Of a DNA stretch of 64,000 nucleotides, positions 42,887 to 50,422 are shown in pieces. Origin of the DNA: Tropicimonas sediminicola. Its GTDB lineage: Bacteria > Pseudomonadota > Alphaproteobacteria > Rhodobacterales > Rhodobacteraceae. Below the pieces are notes generated by a model. It ran no database searches. It was not told the DNA's origin and saw only the letters and a program-made list of their open reading frames with translations. The position numbers and the translations under genes were made by a program. The DNA lies in the NCBI RefSeq assembly GCF_900188335.1, contig NZ_FZOY01000001.1:310001-374000 (forward strand), read 5' to 3'. Within the stretch, counting starts at the first letter, position 1, and each line of letters opens with the position of its first letter.

Positions 42887-44377
42887 GTGAGTGCACGCCA
42901 ATTGTTTTGGGACGAGGACGGTGCCGCCGGCATCTGGAGCCTGTTCATCTTCGTGACCTGTACCATCGTGGCCGGCCTTGCCGTCGACGGCACCAACGCC
43001 ATGCGCGCCCGCGAGCACCTTCAGGCGACCGCCGACATCGCCTCCCACGCCGGGCTGATCGAACTGATCCGCGGCGGCAGCGACGACGAGATCCGCTCGG
43101 CCGTCGCCGCCAGCGTCGAGACCAACATGCCGCAGACCGTCTTCGGCAACACGATCGGAACGGCGTCGAACACCATCACCATCGGCCATTACCAGAATGG
43201 CTCGATCGGCCCGAGCAACTCCGCCGCGGACAATGCCGTCGCGGTGACGCTGCAACAGAACACCACGCTCGGAAACGCGGTGCCGACCTTCCTGCTCAAG
43301 CTGATCGGCCTCAGTTCCTGGAACATCGCCACCACCAGCGCCGCCGTCATGGACGAGGCCGGTGAATGCGCCTCGAACGACGGGATCTTTGCCTTCGGCG
43401 AGATCAAGATGACTTCGACATCGGAGATCGGTGCGGGCTTCTGCATCTACTCGAAGGACGTCGTCGAGATGTCCAACCACAACAATTTCCTGCCGGGGTC
43501 GAATATCGGGATGCCGGATACGGCGAACTGCAGCCATTGCACCGACAGCCACAACCCGGGAGTCCAGGCCGCTCTCTTCGAGGCCAACATGCAGCTCGAG
43601 GACGTCGAGACGCATGTCGACACCGTTGTCTACTCGCTGCTCGGCACCGGCTACGACACCAGCCCGACGGACGATTTCCTCGCCAATGTCGGCGCCCTCT
43701 CGGACCTCAGCGCGCTGGCGGCGCTCGACTACAACACGGCCAAGATCAAGAAGGGCTCGATCATTTCGATCTCCGGCGGCGATTTCGAATCCATGCCCAC
43801 GGTTCCGAGCGGCCTGATCTACGCCGTCTACTGCTCTTCCCCGCTCAGCACCTATGGCGCGATCTCGCCGAGCCCGTCGAGCGGCAACGGAAACGGCAAG
43901 AATAGCGGCTCTTCCAACGCCAACGTGAAGACCCTCGATTTCGAGACCACCGCCGGGACGAGCATCACCGACGTCGCTATCGTGACCGATTGCAAGATCA
44001 AGTTCGGCGACGCGGCCTACATCCAGAACTCGATCATCGCCACAACGTCGACGTCCAACCAGTCGATCAGCGCCAGTTCGAAGGCCCGGATCGGCTCCGG
44101 CGAAATGACCTGCCCCTCGACGGAGAAGGTCGTCGTGATGACCAAGGGCGACCTGTCCGTTCCGGCCGCGATGGAGACGAACAACGTCGACTTCTACATC
44201 GTGGGCGATGCGCACCTGGCGTCGGGCACCTCGAGCCAGGCCACTAAGCTGGGCACGAGCTTCTATGTCGGCGGCGATATCCATATCTCCGCACAGGGCA
44301 ACTGGTATGCCTGCGGCGACGACACGGATTCCCTCGCCGCGGAGATCGGCGTCATCCGCCACGTGATCACCAACTGA
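42887..44377 (+). CDS. TadG-like secreted protein with pilus-assembly N-terminus
   Basis: 496 aa. The start is GTG with AAGGAT nine bases ahead. WSLFIFVTCTIVAGLAVDGT is the N-terminal membrane anchor, followed by MRAREHLQATADIASHAGLI, a TadG/TadE-type helical start. The remaining 400 residues are Ser/Thr/Asn-rich and low in charge, with Cys pairs (NCSHCTDSH, GECAS, YCSSPLS). The distal part has no known fold that I can name. It is probably exported and surface-exposed. Convergent with trmD. Confidence 0.75.
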   Translation: MSARQLFWDEDGAAGIWSLFIFVTCTIVAGLAVDGTNAMRAREHLQATADIASHAGLIELIRGGSDDEIRSAVAASVETNMPQTVFGNTIGTASNTITIGHYQNGSIGPSNSAADNAVAVTLQQNTTLGNAVPTFLLKLIGLSSWNIATTSAAVMDEAGECASNDGIFAFGEIKMTSTSEIGAGFCIYSKDVVEMSNHNNFLPGSNIGMPDTANCSHCTDSHNPGVQAALFEANMQLEDVETHVDTVVYSLLGTGYDTSPTDDFLANVGALSDLSALAALDYNTAKIKKGSIISISGGDFESMPTVPSGLIYAVYCSSPLSTYGAISPSPSSGNGNGKNSGSSNANVKTLDFETTAGTSITDVAIVTDCKIKFGDAAYIQNSIIATTSTSNQSISASSKARIGSGEMTCPSTEKVVVMTKGDLSVPAAMETNNVDFYIVGDAHLASGTSSQATKLGTSFYVGGDIHISAQGNWYACGDDTDSLAAEIGVIRHVITN

Positions 44378-44407
44378 TCCGTCGCGCGCCGCCGCGGGGA
44401 GGAGGCT

Positions 44408-45217
44408 CTACTCCTCGCCGTGGCGCGCGGCCCAGGCTTGCCAGAGGTCGGGCCGGCGCTCCCGCGTCAGCGCCTTGGCCTGCTCCCGCCGCCATTCCGC
44501 GATCTTCGCGTGATGCCCGGAGAGCAGCACCTCCGGCACCGCGCGCCCCTGCCAGTCGTTGGGCCGGGTGAACTGCGGATGTTCCAGCAAGCCGTCGGAG
44601 AAGCTTTCCTCCTCGGTCGAGGCCTGGTTGCCCAGCACGCCGGGCAGCAGCCGCACGGTGGCGTCGATCATCGCTTGCGCGGCGATCTCGCCGCCGGTCA
44701 GGACGAAATCCCCCAGCGAGACCTCCTCGATCCCGTAAGCGTCGATCACCCGCTGGTCGACCCCCTCGAACCGGCCGCAGAGCATCGTCAGCCCCTCCGC
44801 CCCGGCCCATTGCCGCGCCTTGGCCTGGCTGAACCGGCGCCCGCGCGGGCTCAGATAGACCAGCGGCCAGCGGGCGCGGTCCGGGTTGGTGCCCTTTGCG
44901 GCCTCGTCGAGCGCGCGGGCCACCACATCGGGGCGCAGGACCATGCCAGCGCCGCCGCCGGTTGGCGTGTCGTCCACGTTGCGGTGCCGTCCCTCGCCGA
45001 AGAGCCGAAGGTCCAGCGTCTCGAGCGCCCAGAGCCCGTCCTGCAACGCCTTGCCGGTGAGCGACTCGCCCAGCACGCCCGGGAAGGCGTCGGGAAAGAG
45101 CGTGACGATCTTCGCGGTCCAGGCGCCCTTGAGCCGCGGCGTGGGCGTCATCAGGTCGCGCGGGATCAGGCTCGCCGAGATCGACAGGCGGCCATGGGAT
45201 TTCGGTGTGTCAGTCAT
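44408..45217 (-). CDS. trmD: tRNA (guanine-N1)-methyltransferase TrmD
   Basis: 269 aa, homodimeric SPOUT enzyme. IVTLFPDAFPGVLGESLTGKAL starts the core. LSPRGRRFSQAKA and GGEIAAQAMIDATVRLLPGV contain the trefoil-knot SAM site, and STEEESFSDGLLEHPQFTRP the interdomain region. It methylates G37 of tRNAs with G36, preventing frameshifts. The ATG at 45217 overlaps the upstream gene by eight bases; an internal ATG at 45151 is the alternative start, giving a more usual N-terminus. Confidence 0.95.
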   Translation of the reverse strand: MTDTPKSHGRLSISASLIPRDLMTPTPRLKGAWTAKIVTLFPDAFPGVLGESLTGKALQDGLWALETLDLRLFGEGRHRNVDDTPTGGGAGMVLRPDVVARALDEAAKGTNPDRARWPLVYLSPRGRRFSQAKARQWAGAEGLTMLCGRFEGVDQRVIDAYGIEEVSLGDFVLTGGEIAAQAMIDATVRLLPGVLGNQASTEEESFSDGLLEHPQFTRPNDWQGRAVPEVLLSGHHAKIAEWRREQAKALTRERRPDLWQAWAARHGEE

Positions 45218-46142
45218 TGGTGTTCAGATCCCGGTCGATGTCTTCGATCCTGTTGGCGAGATGCACCAGCGCGTCCGACAGCTCGGGATGCCCCGGCTCG
45301 ATCTGCGCCGCGATGTCGAGCAGGCGGGAAACCTCCGGCAGGTCGTTGCGGGTGGTCGGGAATCCGTCCAGCAACGTGTTGGCCAGGCGCAGGAAATGCG
45401 CCAGCGTGACGGTATCGGCCGAGGCGACGATCTGGTCGAAGGCCTGCGCCATGCGGCCCTCGCCCAGCTGCCGCCAGGCCAGCCCGCCGTCGGCCGCCAG
45501 CAGCAGCGCCGCGTGGCGGTCCCGCCGCGTGCCGGTGCGCTCGGCGCGGTTGAGAAAGGCCTCCAGCAGGATCGGCGCGCGCACCTCCGCTTCCAGCGGC
45601 ATGACGACCGCCGACAGCGCCGCCTCTTCCGGGGCGTCGGCGGGCATCGCGTCGATCGCGCCATAGGCCACGGCCAGCGCCGCCGCCTCCGCGCCGGTCG
45701 GGTGGCTGAGCGGCAGGTCCGGCTCCCGGTCGAGAATCTCCTCGGCCTCGTCGGCGAATTCGTTGAGTTTCTTGAGGGCGGCCTCGGCGAAGGCTTCCGC
45801 CTCCGCTTCCTTCCGCGGTTGCCAGATCACCCGGCCGAGCGCCAGCGCCCCCAGCCCCATCACCAGCCAGGGCAGCAGCCCGGTGGTGGCCTCGATGCCC
45901 AGCAAGGCCCGGAGCATGTGGCCGAAGCCGATGCAGAGCGAGGCGAGCGCGAGGTGGACCATAAGCGTCGGCACCAGCATCACGAGACCTTCGCGGAACG
46001 GCTCCACCCGCATGATCAGCACCCAGAGCAGGAACAGACCGGCAAAGGGCAGCACGGCGAAATAGGACGCGCCCGTCGCGCCGGCCCCGATCGGTGCCGC
46101 ATAGAACAGGGCCCCGGAGAGCCCGAGGCCCCAGCGGTTCAT
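45210..46142 (-). CDS. membrane protein of unknown function between rimM and trmD (310 aa)
   Basis: Three hydrophobic segments near the N-terminus (GAGATGASYFAVLPFAGLFL, LVMLVPTLMVHLALASLCIG, GLLPWLVMGLGALALGRVIW) precede a long acidic helical cytosolic part rich in Ala and Leu, ending DIDRDLNTND. Nothing catalytic is seen. The ATG shares one base with the rimM stop (TGATG), and its end overlaps trmD. This places it in the translation operon; a role in membrane or ribosome work is possible but only from context. Confidence 0.7.
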   Translation of the reverse strand: MNRWGLGLSGALFYAAPIGAGATGASYFAVLPFAGLFLLWVLIMRVEPFREGLVMLVPTLMVHLALASLCIGFGHMLRALLGIEATTGLLPWLVMGLGALALGRVIWQPRKEAEAEAFAEAALKKLNEFADEAEEILDREPDLPLSHPTGAEAAALAVAYGAIDAMPADAPEEAALSAVVMPLEAEVRAPILLEAFLNRAERTGTRRDRHAALLLAADGGLAWRQLGEGRMAQAFDQIVASADTVTLAHFLRLANTLLDGFPTTRNDLPEVSRLLDIAAQIEPGHPELSDALVHLANRIEDIDRDLNTND

Positions 46143-46645
46143 CAGAAAAGCCCCTCGGGCGGGTCGGCGACGATACGTCCCGACGCGATATCGACCGTCG
46201 GGACGGCCTCCCGCGTGAAGGGCAGCAGGACCGTCGACTTGAGGCCGGGGCCGTGGATCTCGAGCATGTCGCCGGCGCCGTATTCCTGCACCGCGCGCAC
46301 CGTGCCGAGCAAGGTGCCGCCGGTGTCGCGCACTTCCAGGCCGATCAGGTCGGCATGGTAGAACTCGTCCTCCGGCAGCGCCGGCATCCGGCTGCGGTCG
46401 GCAAACAGGCGGATGCCTTTCAGCGCGTCCGCCTGTTCCTTGCTGGCGATTCCCGAAAGGTGCACCGCCAGCCCGTTCTTGACCGGCCGGGTGATCTCGA
46501 CCGTGAAGGAGCGCGCGCCGTCCTCGGTGAACAGGGCGCCATAGGCGGCGATATCCTCGGGGACGGCGCAGAAGCTCTTGAGCCGCACCTCCCCCTTGAC
46601 GCCGAAGGCGCCGGCGATGGCGCCGACGCAAACGCGATCAGCCAT
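46142..46645 (-). CDS. rimM: 16S rRNA processing protein RimM
   Basis: 167 aa with the N-terminal RimM barrel ([20 protein letters not shown]) and a PRC-barrel-like C-terminal half ([44 protein letters not shown]). It assists late 30S assembly at the S19/head region. ATG 46645 is chosen because the conserved [10 protein letters not shown] begins there and GGGAG lies upstream; its first eight bases overlap the preceding 50-aa ORF. Confidence 0.92.
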   Translation of the reverse strand: MADRVCVGAIAGAFGVKGEVRLKSFCAVPEDIAAYGALFTEDGARSFTVEITRPVKNGLAVHLSGIASKEQADALKGIRLFADRSRMPALPEDEFYHADLIGLEVRDTGGTLLGTVRAVQEYGAGDMLEIHGPGLKSTVLLPFTREAVPTVDIASGRIVADPPEGLF

Positions 46646-46790
46646 CGGCTGCCACTCCCTCGCAGAGGCCGAGGGCACCGATCCGGCCGCCGGCATCAAG
46701 GCAGCGGTCGTCCATGACGTTCCCGTGCACCTTGATGCCGAACCAGAAGCCAGCCCCGAAGAGCGTGGCCCAGAATATCAGCCGGATCAT
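46638..46790 (-). CDS. 50-aa single-TM protein between rpsP and rimM
   Basis: [20 protein letters not shown] forms one membrane helix. A Cys pair ([19 protein letters not shown]) follows in the short tail, probably periplasmic and disulfide-bonded. It ends eight bases inside rimM and starts 24 bases after rpsP. I do not recall a named family, though such a reading frame is plausible in related genomes. The overlap and codon use argue for a real gene. Confidence 0.65.
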   Translation of the reverse strand: MIRLIFWATLFGAGFWFGIKVHGNVMDDRCLDAGGRIGALGLCEGVAADG

Positions 46791-46814
46791 GCCCGCCGCG
46801 CCTCAGGCTGCCGA

Positions 46815-47213
46815 TCACTCGGCAGCGGCTTCCTCGGCGGGCGCCTCGGCTTCGGCGTTCGCAGCTTCCTCGGCGGCAGCGGCCTTGGCGGCTTTCTCTT
46901 CGGCGCGCTCGGTCGCCTTCTTGCCCGGCTTGGCCTTGTTCGGGTTGTTGCGCTCGGCCTTCTCCTTGACGCCGGCAGCTTCGAGCATGCGGGCGATCCG
47001 GTCGGTCGGCTGTGCGCCCTGGCCGAGCCAGTACTGAACGCGCTCCATGTCCATCTTCACGCGCTCTTCCGAGTCCTTCGGCAGGAGCGGGTTGTAAGTG
47101 CCCAGCTTCTCGATGAAGCGGCCGTCGCGCGGCATGCGCGAGTCGGCGGCGACGATGGCGTAGAAGGGACGCTTCTTGGAACCGCCGCGGGCGAGACGAA
47201 TTTTCATGGCCAT
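46815..47213 (-). CDS. rpsP: 30S ribosomal protein S16
   Basis: 132 aa. [20 protein letters not shown] is the S16 start; [17 protein letters not shown] and [17 protein letters not shown] complete the fold by residue about 80. The remaining 45 residues are an Ala/Glu/Lys-rich extension ([18 protein letters not shown]), common in alphaproteobacteria. AAAGGAG precedes the ATG. It follows chorismate mutase by 46 bases and heads the rpsP-rimM-trmD part of the operon. Confidence 0.95.
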   Translation of the reverse strand: MAMKIRLARGGSKKRPFYAIVAADSRMPRDGRFIEKLGTYNPLLPKDSEERVKMDMERVQYWLGQGAQPTDRIARMLEAAGVKEKAERNNPNKAKPGKKATERAEEKAAKAAAAEEAANAEAEAPAEEAAAE

Positions 47214-47259
47214 TGTGTTTTCTCCTTTAATGGCGTGGTTTCAGCCGGTTGGCCGGCTG

Positions 47260-47562
47260 TCATTCCTGGTGTTTCTTGTGATGTCGGATGACTTCCTGAA
47301 TGATGAAATTCAGGAAAGCCTTGGCGAAGTCGGGGTCCAGGCCGGCCCGGTCCGCCAGGTTCTCGAGCCGTTCGATCTGCTGCGCCTCGCGCGCGGGATC
47401 GGACGGGGGCAGGTCGTGCGCGGCCTTGAGCCGGCCCACGGCCTGCGTATGGGCAAAACGCTCGGCGAGCGTGTAGACGAGGATCGCGTCCAGCCGGTCG
47501 ATGCTCTCGCGGTGCTCCTTGAGCACCTCGGCGGCGCGTTCGGTTGCGTCAGTCAATGGCAT
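47260..47562 (-). CDS. chorismate mutase, AroQ type
   Basis: 100 aa, all-helical AroQ domain. The signature is RESIDRLDAILVYTLAERFAHTQAVGRLKAAH, then DPAREAQQIERLENLADRAG; Arg and Lys residues at these sites bind chorismate. It converts chorismate to prephenate for Phe/Tyr synthesis. The ATG at 47562 overlaps the GNAT gene by 14 bases. A TTG at 47556, eight bases after AAGGG, would give the more typical start (LTDATERA) and may be the true one. Confidence 0.85.
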   Translation of the reverse strand: MPLTDATERAAEVLKEHRESIDRLDAILVYTLAERFAHTQAVGRLKAAHDLPPSDPAREAQQIERLENLADRAGLDPDFAKAFLNFIIQEVIRHHKKHQE

Positions 47563-48154
47563 ATCCCTTCGGCTTGAACAGCGGGTCGCAATAGGAGCGG
47601 ATCTCCATCTCGATGCCGTCGCGCAGCTGCCCGTCCCGCAGGCGGGCGGGCGAGGGGTGGCGATAGACGACGTCGTTGCCGTCGACCGACGGCGCGTCCT
47701 TGTCCTTGGTCGCGCCCAGCCGCTCGGCAAGACGGATCGAGTCGAGATCCTTCGGGTCGAGATAGGAGACGGCGGTCTCCCAGCCGGCCTTCTGGTAGAA
47801 ATAGCGGCGCGCGGCATGCGTGGCCTCCAGCGCGTAGCCGCGGCCGGTGACCTCGGGCCAGATGAACCAGGCGATCTCGCGCTCCGGCCACTTGGGCGGG
47901 AACCAGCCGCCGGCCATGCCGAGCGTCGCGTCGGTCTCCCTGGAGTGGATCATCCACATGCCGAAGCCGCGGATCTCCCAATGGCCGATCTCGGCGGCAT
48001 AGAGCATCCAGGTCTCGTAGGCATTGAGCGGCCCGCCCATGAACCGCGAGCGGTAGGAGGCGAAGGTGGCCTTGAAGTTCGGGTAATCCCCCGGCTCCGG
48101 CCCGCGCAGGATCAGCCGTTCCGTCTCCAGCACGGGGATGTCGCGATGTCCCAT
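47549..48154 (-). CDS. GNAT-family acetyltransferase (RimJ/RimL-like), operon copy 4
   Basis: 201 aa GNAT. PVLETERLILRGPEPGDYPN opens the fold, WPEVTGRGYALEATHAARRY is the acetyl-CoA pyrophosphate loop (motif A), and SIRLAERLGATKDKDA closes it. The start ATG shares one base with the stop of the preceding GNAT gene (TGATG). RimJ/L-like enzymes acetylate N-termini of ribosomal proteins or other amines. Its position between ffh and rpsP suggests such a target, but this is inference. Confidence 0.85.
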   Translation of the reverse strand: MGHRDIPVLETERLILRGPEPGDYPNFKATFASYRSRFMGGPLNAYETWMLYAAEIGHWEIRGFGMWMIHSRETDATLGMAGGWFPPKWPEREIAWFIWPEVTGRGYALEATHAARRYFYQKAGWETAVSYLDPKDLDSIRLAERLGATKDKDAPSVDGNDVVYRHPSPARLRDGQLRDGIEMEIRSYCDPLFKPKGYAID

Positions 48155-48702
48155 CAGGCGGCCCCCCTGCGGTGGCGCCAGATCTGCAGCGGCGCGTCGT
48201 CGAGCGGTTCGGCCGGGCGCGGCGCGTCCGGGTCGAGCACGGCGCCGAGGCGCTGCGCGACCGCCGCCGAGCGGTGGTTCTCCGGATCGACATAGGAGAC
48301 GCAGGTGTCCCAGCCCAGCCCGTCGAAGACCCAGGCATGCACAGCGCGCATCGCCTCGGTGACATAGCCGCGGCCCTCGTCCGCCGCCGACCAGATCGAC
48401 CAGGAAAGCTCCCGTTCCGGCCAGGTGATCGGCTCCCAGGGGCCCACGCTGCCGATGACGTCGCCGGTGTCGCGCCGTTCCATCGCGAAGATCCCGTAGC
48501 CGCGCAGCAGCCACATCGAGGTCAGATGCGCGAAGGCGCGCCAGCTCTGCCAGCGGTCCGTCTGCGGGCCGCCGACGAAGCGCGAGCGGTCGGAATGCAT
48601 GAAGGCCTCGAACACCGGATAATCGGCGACCTTCGGCAGGCGCAGGACCAACCGCTCGGTTTCGAGCGTCGGGATGGTGAGGGTCAGGCCGGCCTGCGTC
48701 AT
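48154..48702 (-). CDS. GNAT-family acetyltransferase (RimJ/RimL-like), operon copy 3
   Basis: 182 aa. IPTLETERLVLRLPKVADYP and WSAADEGRGYVTEAMRAVHA (acetyl-CoA loop), then ENHRSAAVAQRLGAVLD. Similar in length and plan to copy 4. The ATG at 48702 overlaps the stop codon of the double-GNAT gene as ATGA. No special motif distinguishes its substrate. It is part of the ffh-to-trmD operon. Confidence 0.85.
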   Translation of the reverse strand: MTQAGLTLTIPTLETERLVLRLPKVADYPVFEAFMHSDRSRFVGGPQTDRWQSWRAFAHLTSMWLLRGYGIFAMERRDTGDVIGSVGPWEPITWPERELSWSIWSAADEGRGYVTEAMRAVHAWVFDGLGWDTCVSYVDPENHRSAAVAQRLGAVLDPDAPRPAEPLDDAPLQIWRHRRGAA

Positions 48703-49781
48703 GCGTAGGCCTCCGGGCTGCCGTCGCCGTCCGCGGAGGGGTGGCGATAGACCAGGCAGTCGATGCCTTCGGGGCGAATGACGTCGGCATCGGGCGTGCA
48801 GCCGAGCCGTTCGGCCACGCCGATCGAGGCCGCGTTATTGGCCTGAAGGAAGCTCACCAGGCTCGCCACGCTGGCGTGGGAGAACACGTGCTCGCGCAGC
48901 GCCAGTGCCGCCTCTGCGGCATAGCCCTTGCCCTCGTAGCCGTCGAACAGCGCCCAGCCGAGATCAGGCTCCGCCTGATCGGGGCCGAGCGTCACCGCGA
49001 CCCGGCCCGCCAGCCGGCCGTCGACCTCGATCATCAGCCCGCCGAAGCCGTGCAGATGCCATTGCGCGATCTCGTTGGTAAACCAGGTCCAGGCCGCGGC
49101 GCGGGAATAGGGGCCGTGCAGGCTTGCGGCGCGGGGCGAGGCGAGAAACGCGGCGTAGGCGTCGAAATCCTCGACCTGGTAGGGGCGCAGCACGGTGCGG
49201 GGCGTGTGCAGGGTCGGCGCCTGCTGGCTCCGGCGCCGACGGCGGGCGGGCGTGCGCACGAGGCGGGCCGCGCCGGCCGGGGCCGGGTGGCGATAGACGT
49301 CGTGCGGGCCGATCGAGGCCGGGCAGACTGCCTCCGGATCGAGCGTCGCGCCCATGCGCAGCGCCAGCCGGATCGCGCTGCGATTCTCCGGGTGGATATA
49401 TGTGACCGCCGTGGCCCAGCCGAGCGTCTCGAAGGCGTGGCGGCGCGTGGCGATCCCGGCTTCGTAGGCATAGCCGTAGCCGGCCACGTCCGCGCGCCAG
49501 AGCTGCCAGGTGATTTCCTGCTCGATGAAGCTGTCGGGGAAATGCGGCCCCACCAGCCCGATGCCGCCGGGCTGGCCCTTGAGCTCGACCACGAAGCGGC
49601 CGAAGCCCTTTTGCTGCCAATGGGCGAGGATCGCCTCGAAGCGGCCGCGCGACTGCCGGTCCCGGGCCACCGGGCCATGCGTGGTCCGCCAGTCGGAAGC
49701 GTAATAGTCCTGGTAGGCCGCCATGTCGGCCGGCGTCGGCCGGCGCAGGACCAGCCGTTCGGTTTCCAGCCGCTCGATCAT
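48699..49781 (-). CDS. fused double GNAT acetyltransferase, operon copy 2
   Basis: 360 aa with two full GNAT domains in one frame. The first is residues about 1-170 (LETERLVLRRPTPADMAAYQ, YGYAYEAGIATRRHAF, ENRSAIRLALRMGATLD). A basic linker of about 15 residues follows (ARLVRTPARRRRRSQQ). The second domain is about 185-360 (TPRTVLRPYQVEDFDAYAAF, YEGKGYAAEAALALREHV, ASIGVAERLGCTPDADV). Both CoA loops are intact, so this looks like a true fusion rather than a decayed pair. Confidence 0.8.
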   Translation of the reverse strand: MIERLETERLVLRRPTPADMAAYQDYYASDWRTTHGPVARDRQSRGRFEAILAHWQQKGFGRFVVELKGQPGGIGLVGPHFPDSFIEQEITWQLWRADVAGYGYAYEAGIATRRHAFETLGWATAVTYIHPENRSAIRLALRMGATLDPEAVCPASIGPHDVYRHPAPAGAARLVRTPARRRRRSQQAPTLHTPRTVLRPYQVEDFDAYAAFLASPRAASLHGPYSRAAAWTWFTNEIAQWHLHGFGGLMIEVDGRLAGRVAVTLGPDQAEPDLGWALFDGYEGKGYAAEAALALREHVFSHASVASLVSFLQANNAASIGVAERLGCTPDADVIRPEGIDCLVYRHPSADGDGSPEAYA

Positions 49782-49881
49782 GCCGCATCCCCCGGCGCCA
49801 CGGCACGGCGGAACGGCGCGTCGGTCGTCGACGCGCTGGCCCGGCCATGGGGGCTGGCAAGGAGGATATGCGGTTGCTGTC

Positions 49882-50418
49882 TCACGCGGCGCGGCGTCCC
49901 GTCGCCGGGCGGGCGGGCATGATGCGGACCGGATGCCGGAAGGTAAGCGCCTCGGAGGGGCCGTCGCTGAACGGATCGGCAATGGCGCCAACGCCGCGCA
50001 GCAGGGCTGCGGAGCGGCGATCCTCGGGGGCGACGAGGCTCACGACCTCGCGCCAGCCGACCCCGCGCACAGCGAAATCCCGCGCCGCGCGCAGCGCCTC
50101 GGGGGCCAGCGTGTCGGCATCGGGCGTGTCCCAGAACAGCCAGCCCAGCTCGGGCTCCGGCCAGCCGGTCGGATGCCACGGCCCGGCGAGCCCGATCGGC
50201 TCGTCGCAGCCCTTGGCGACCACGGCAAACAGCCCCAGCCCGCAGAGATCCCAGTGGCAGACGATCGGCACGGTCTGCGCCAGCGCCCGTTCGCCGCTGA
50301 GCGGCGCGGTCGCGAGGCGCGGGGCATCCGTGCGCAGGCGCGCCAGCAGGCTGCCGATGTCGGAAGCGCTCGGGCGGCGGAGGAACAGGCGGTCGGTCTC
50401 GAGAACGGGGCTGCGCAT
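49882..50418 (-). CDS. GNAT-family acetyltransferase, operon copy 1
   Basis: 178 aa. SPVLETDRLFLRRPSASDIG and the later DADTLAPEALRAARDFAVRG and EDRRSAALLRGVGAIAD are GNAT landmarks, but the acetyl-CoA loop (DTLAPEALRA in place of RGYATEA) has lost its glycine-rich form, so activity may be reduced. The start is four bases after the ffh stop, so it belongs to the same transcript. A 100-base gap follows before the double-GNAT gene, the longest break in the cluster. Confidence 0.75.
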   Translation of the reverse strand: MRSPVLETDRLFLRRPSASDIGSLLARLRTDAPRLATAPLSGERALAQTVPIVCHWDLCGLGLFAVVAKGCDEPIGLAGPWHPTGWPEPELGWLFWDTPDADTLAPEALRAARDFAVRGVGWREVVSLVAPEDRRSAALLRGVGAIADPFSDGPSEALTFRHPVRIMPARPATGRRAA

Positions 50419-50422
50419 GGGC

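Noticed and set aside
42302..44362. 686-codon minus frame opposite the TadE/TadG pair
   Set aside because: Its composition is typical of a GC-rich antisense frame; the plus-strand frames have SD sites, membrane helices and Tad-like starts.
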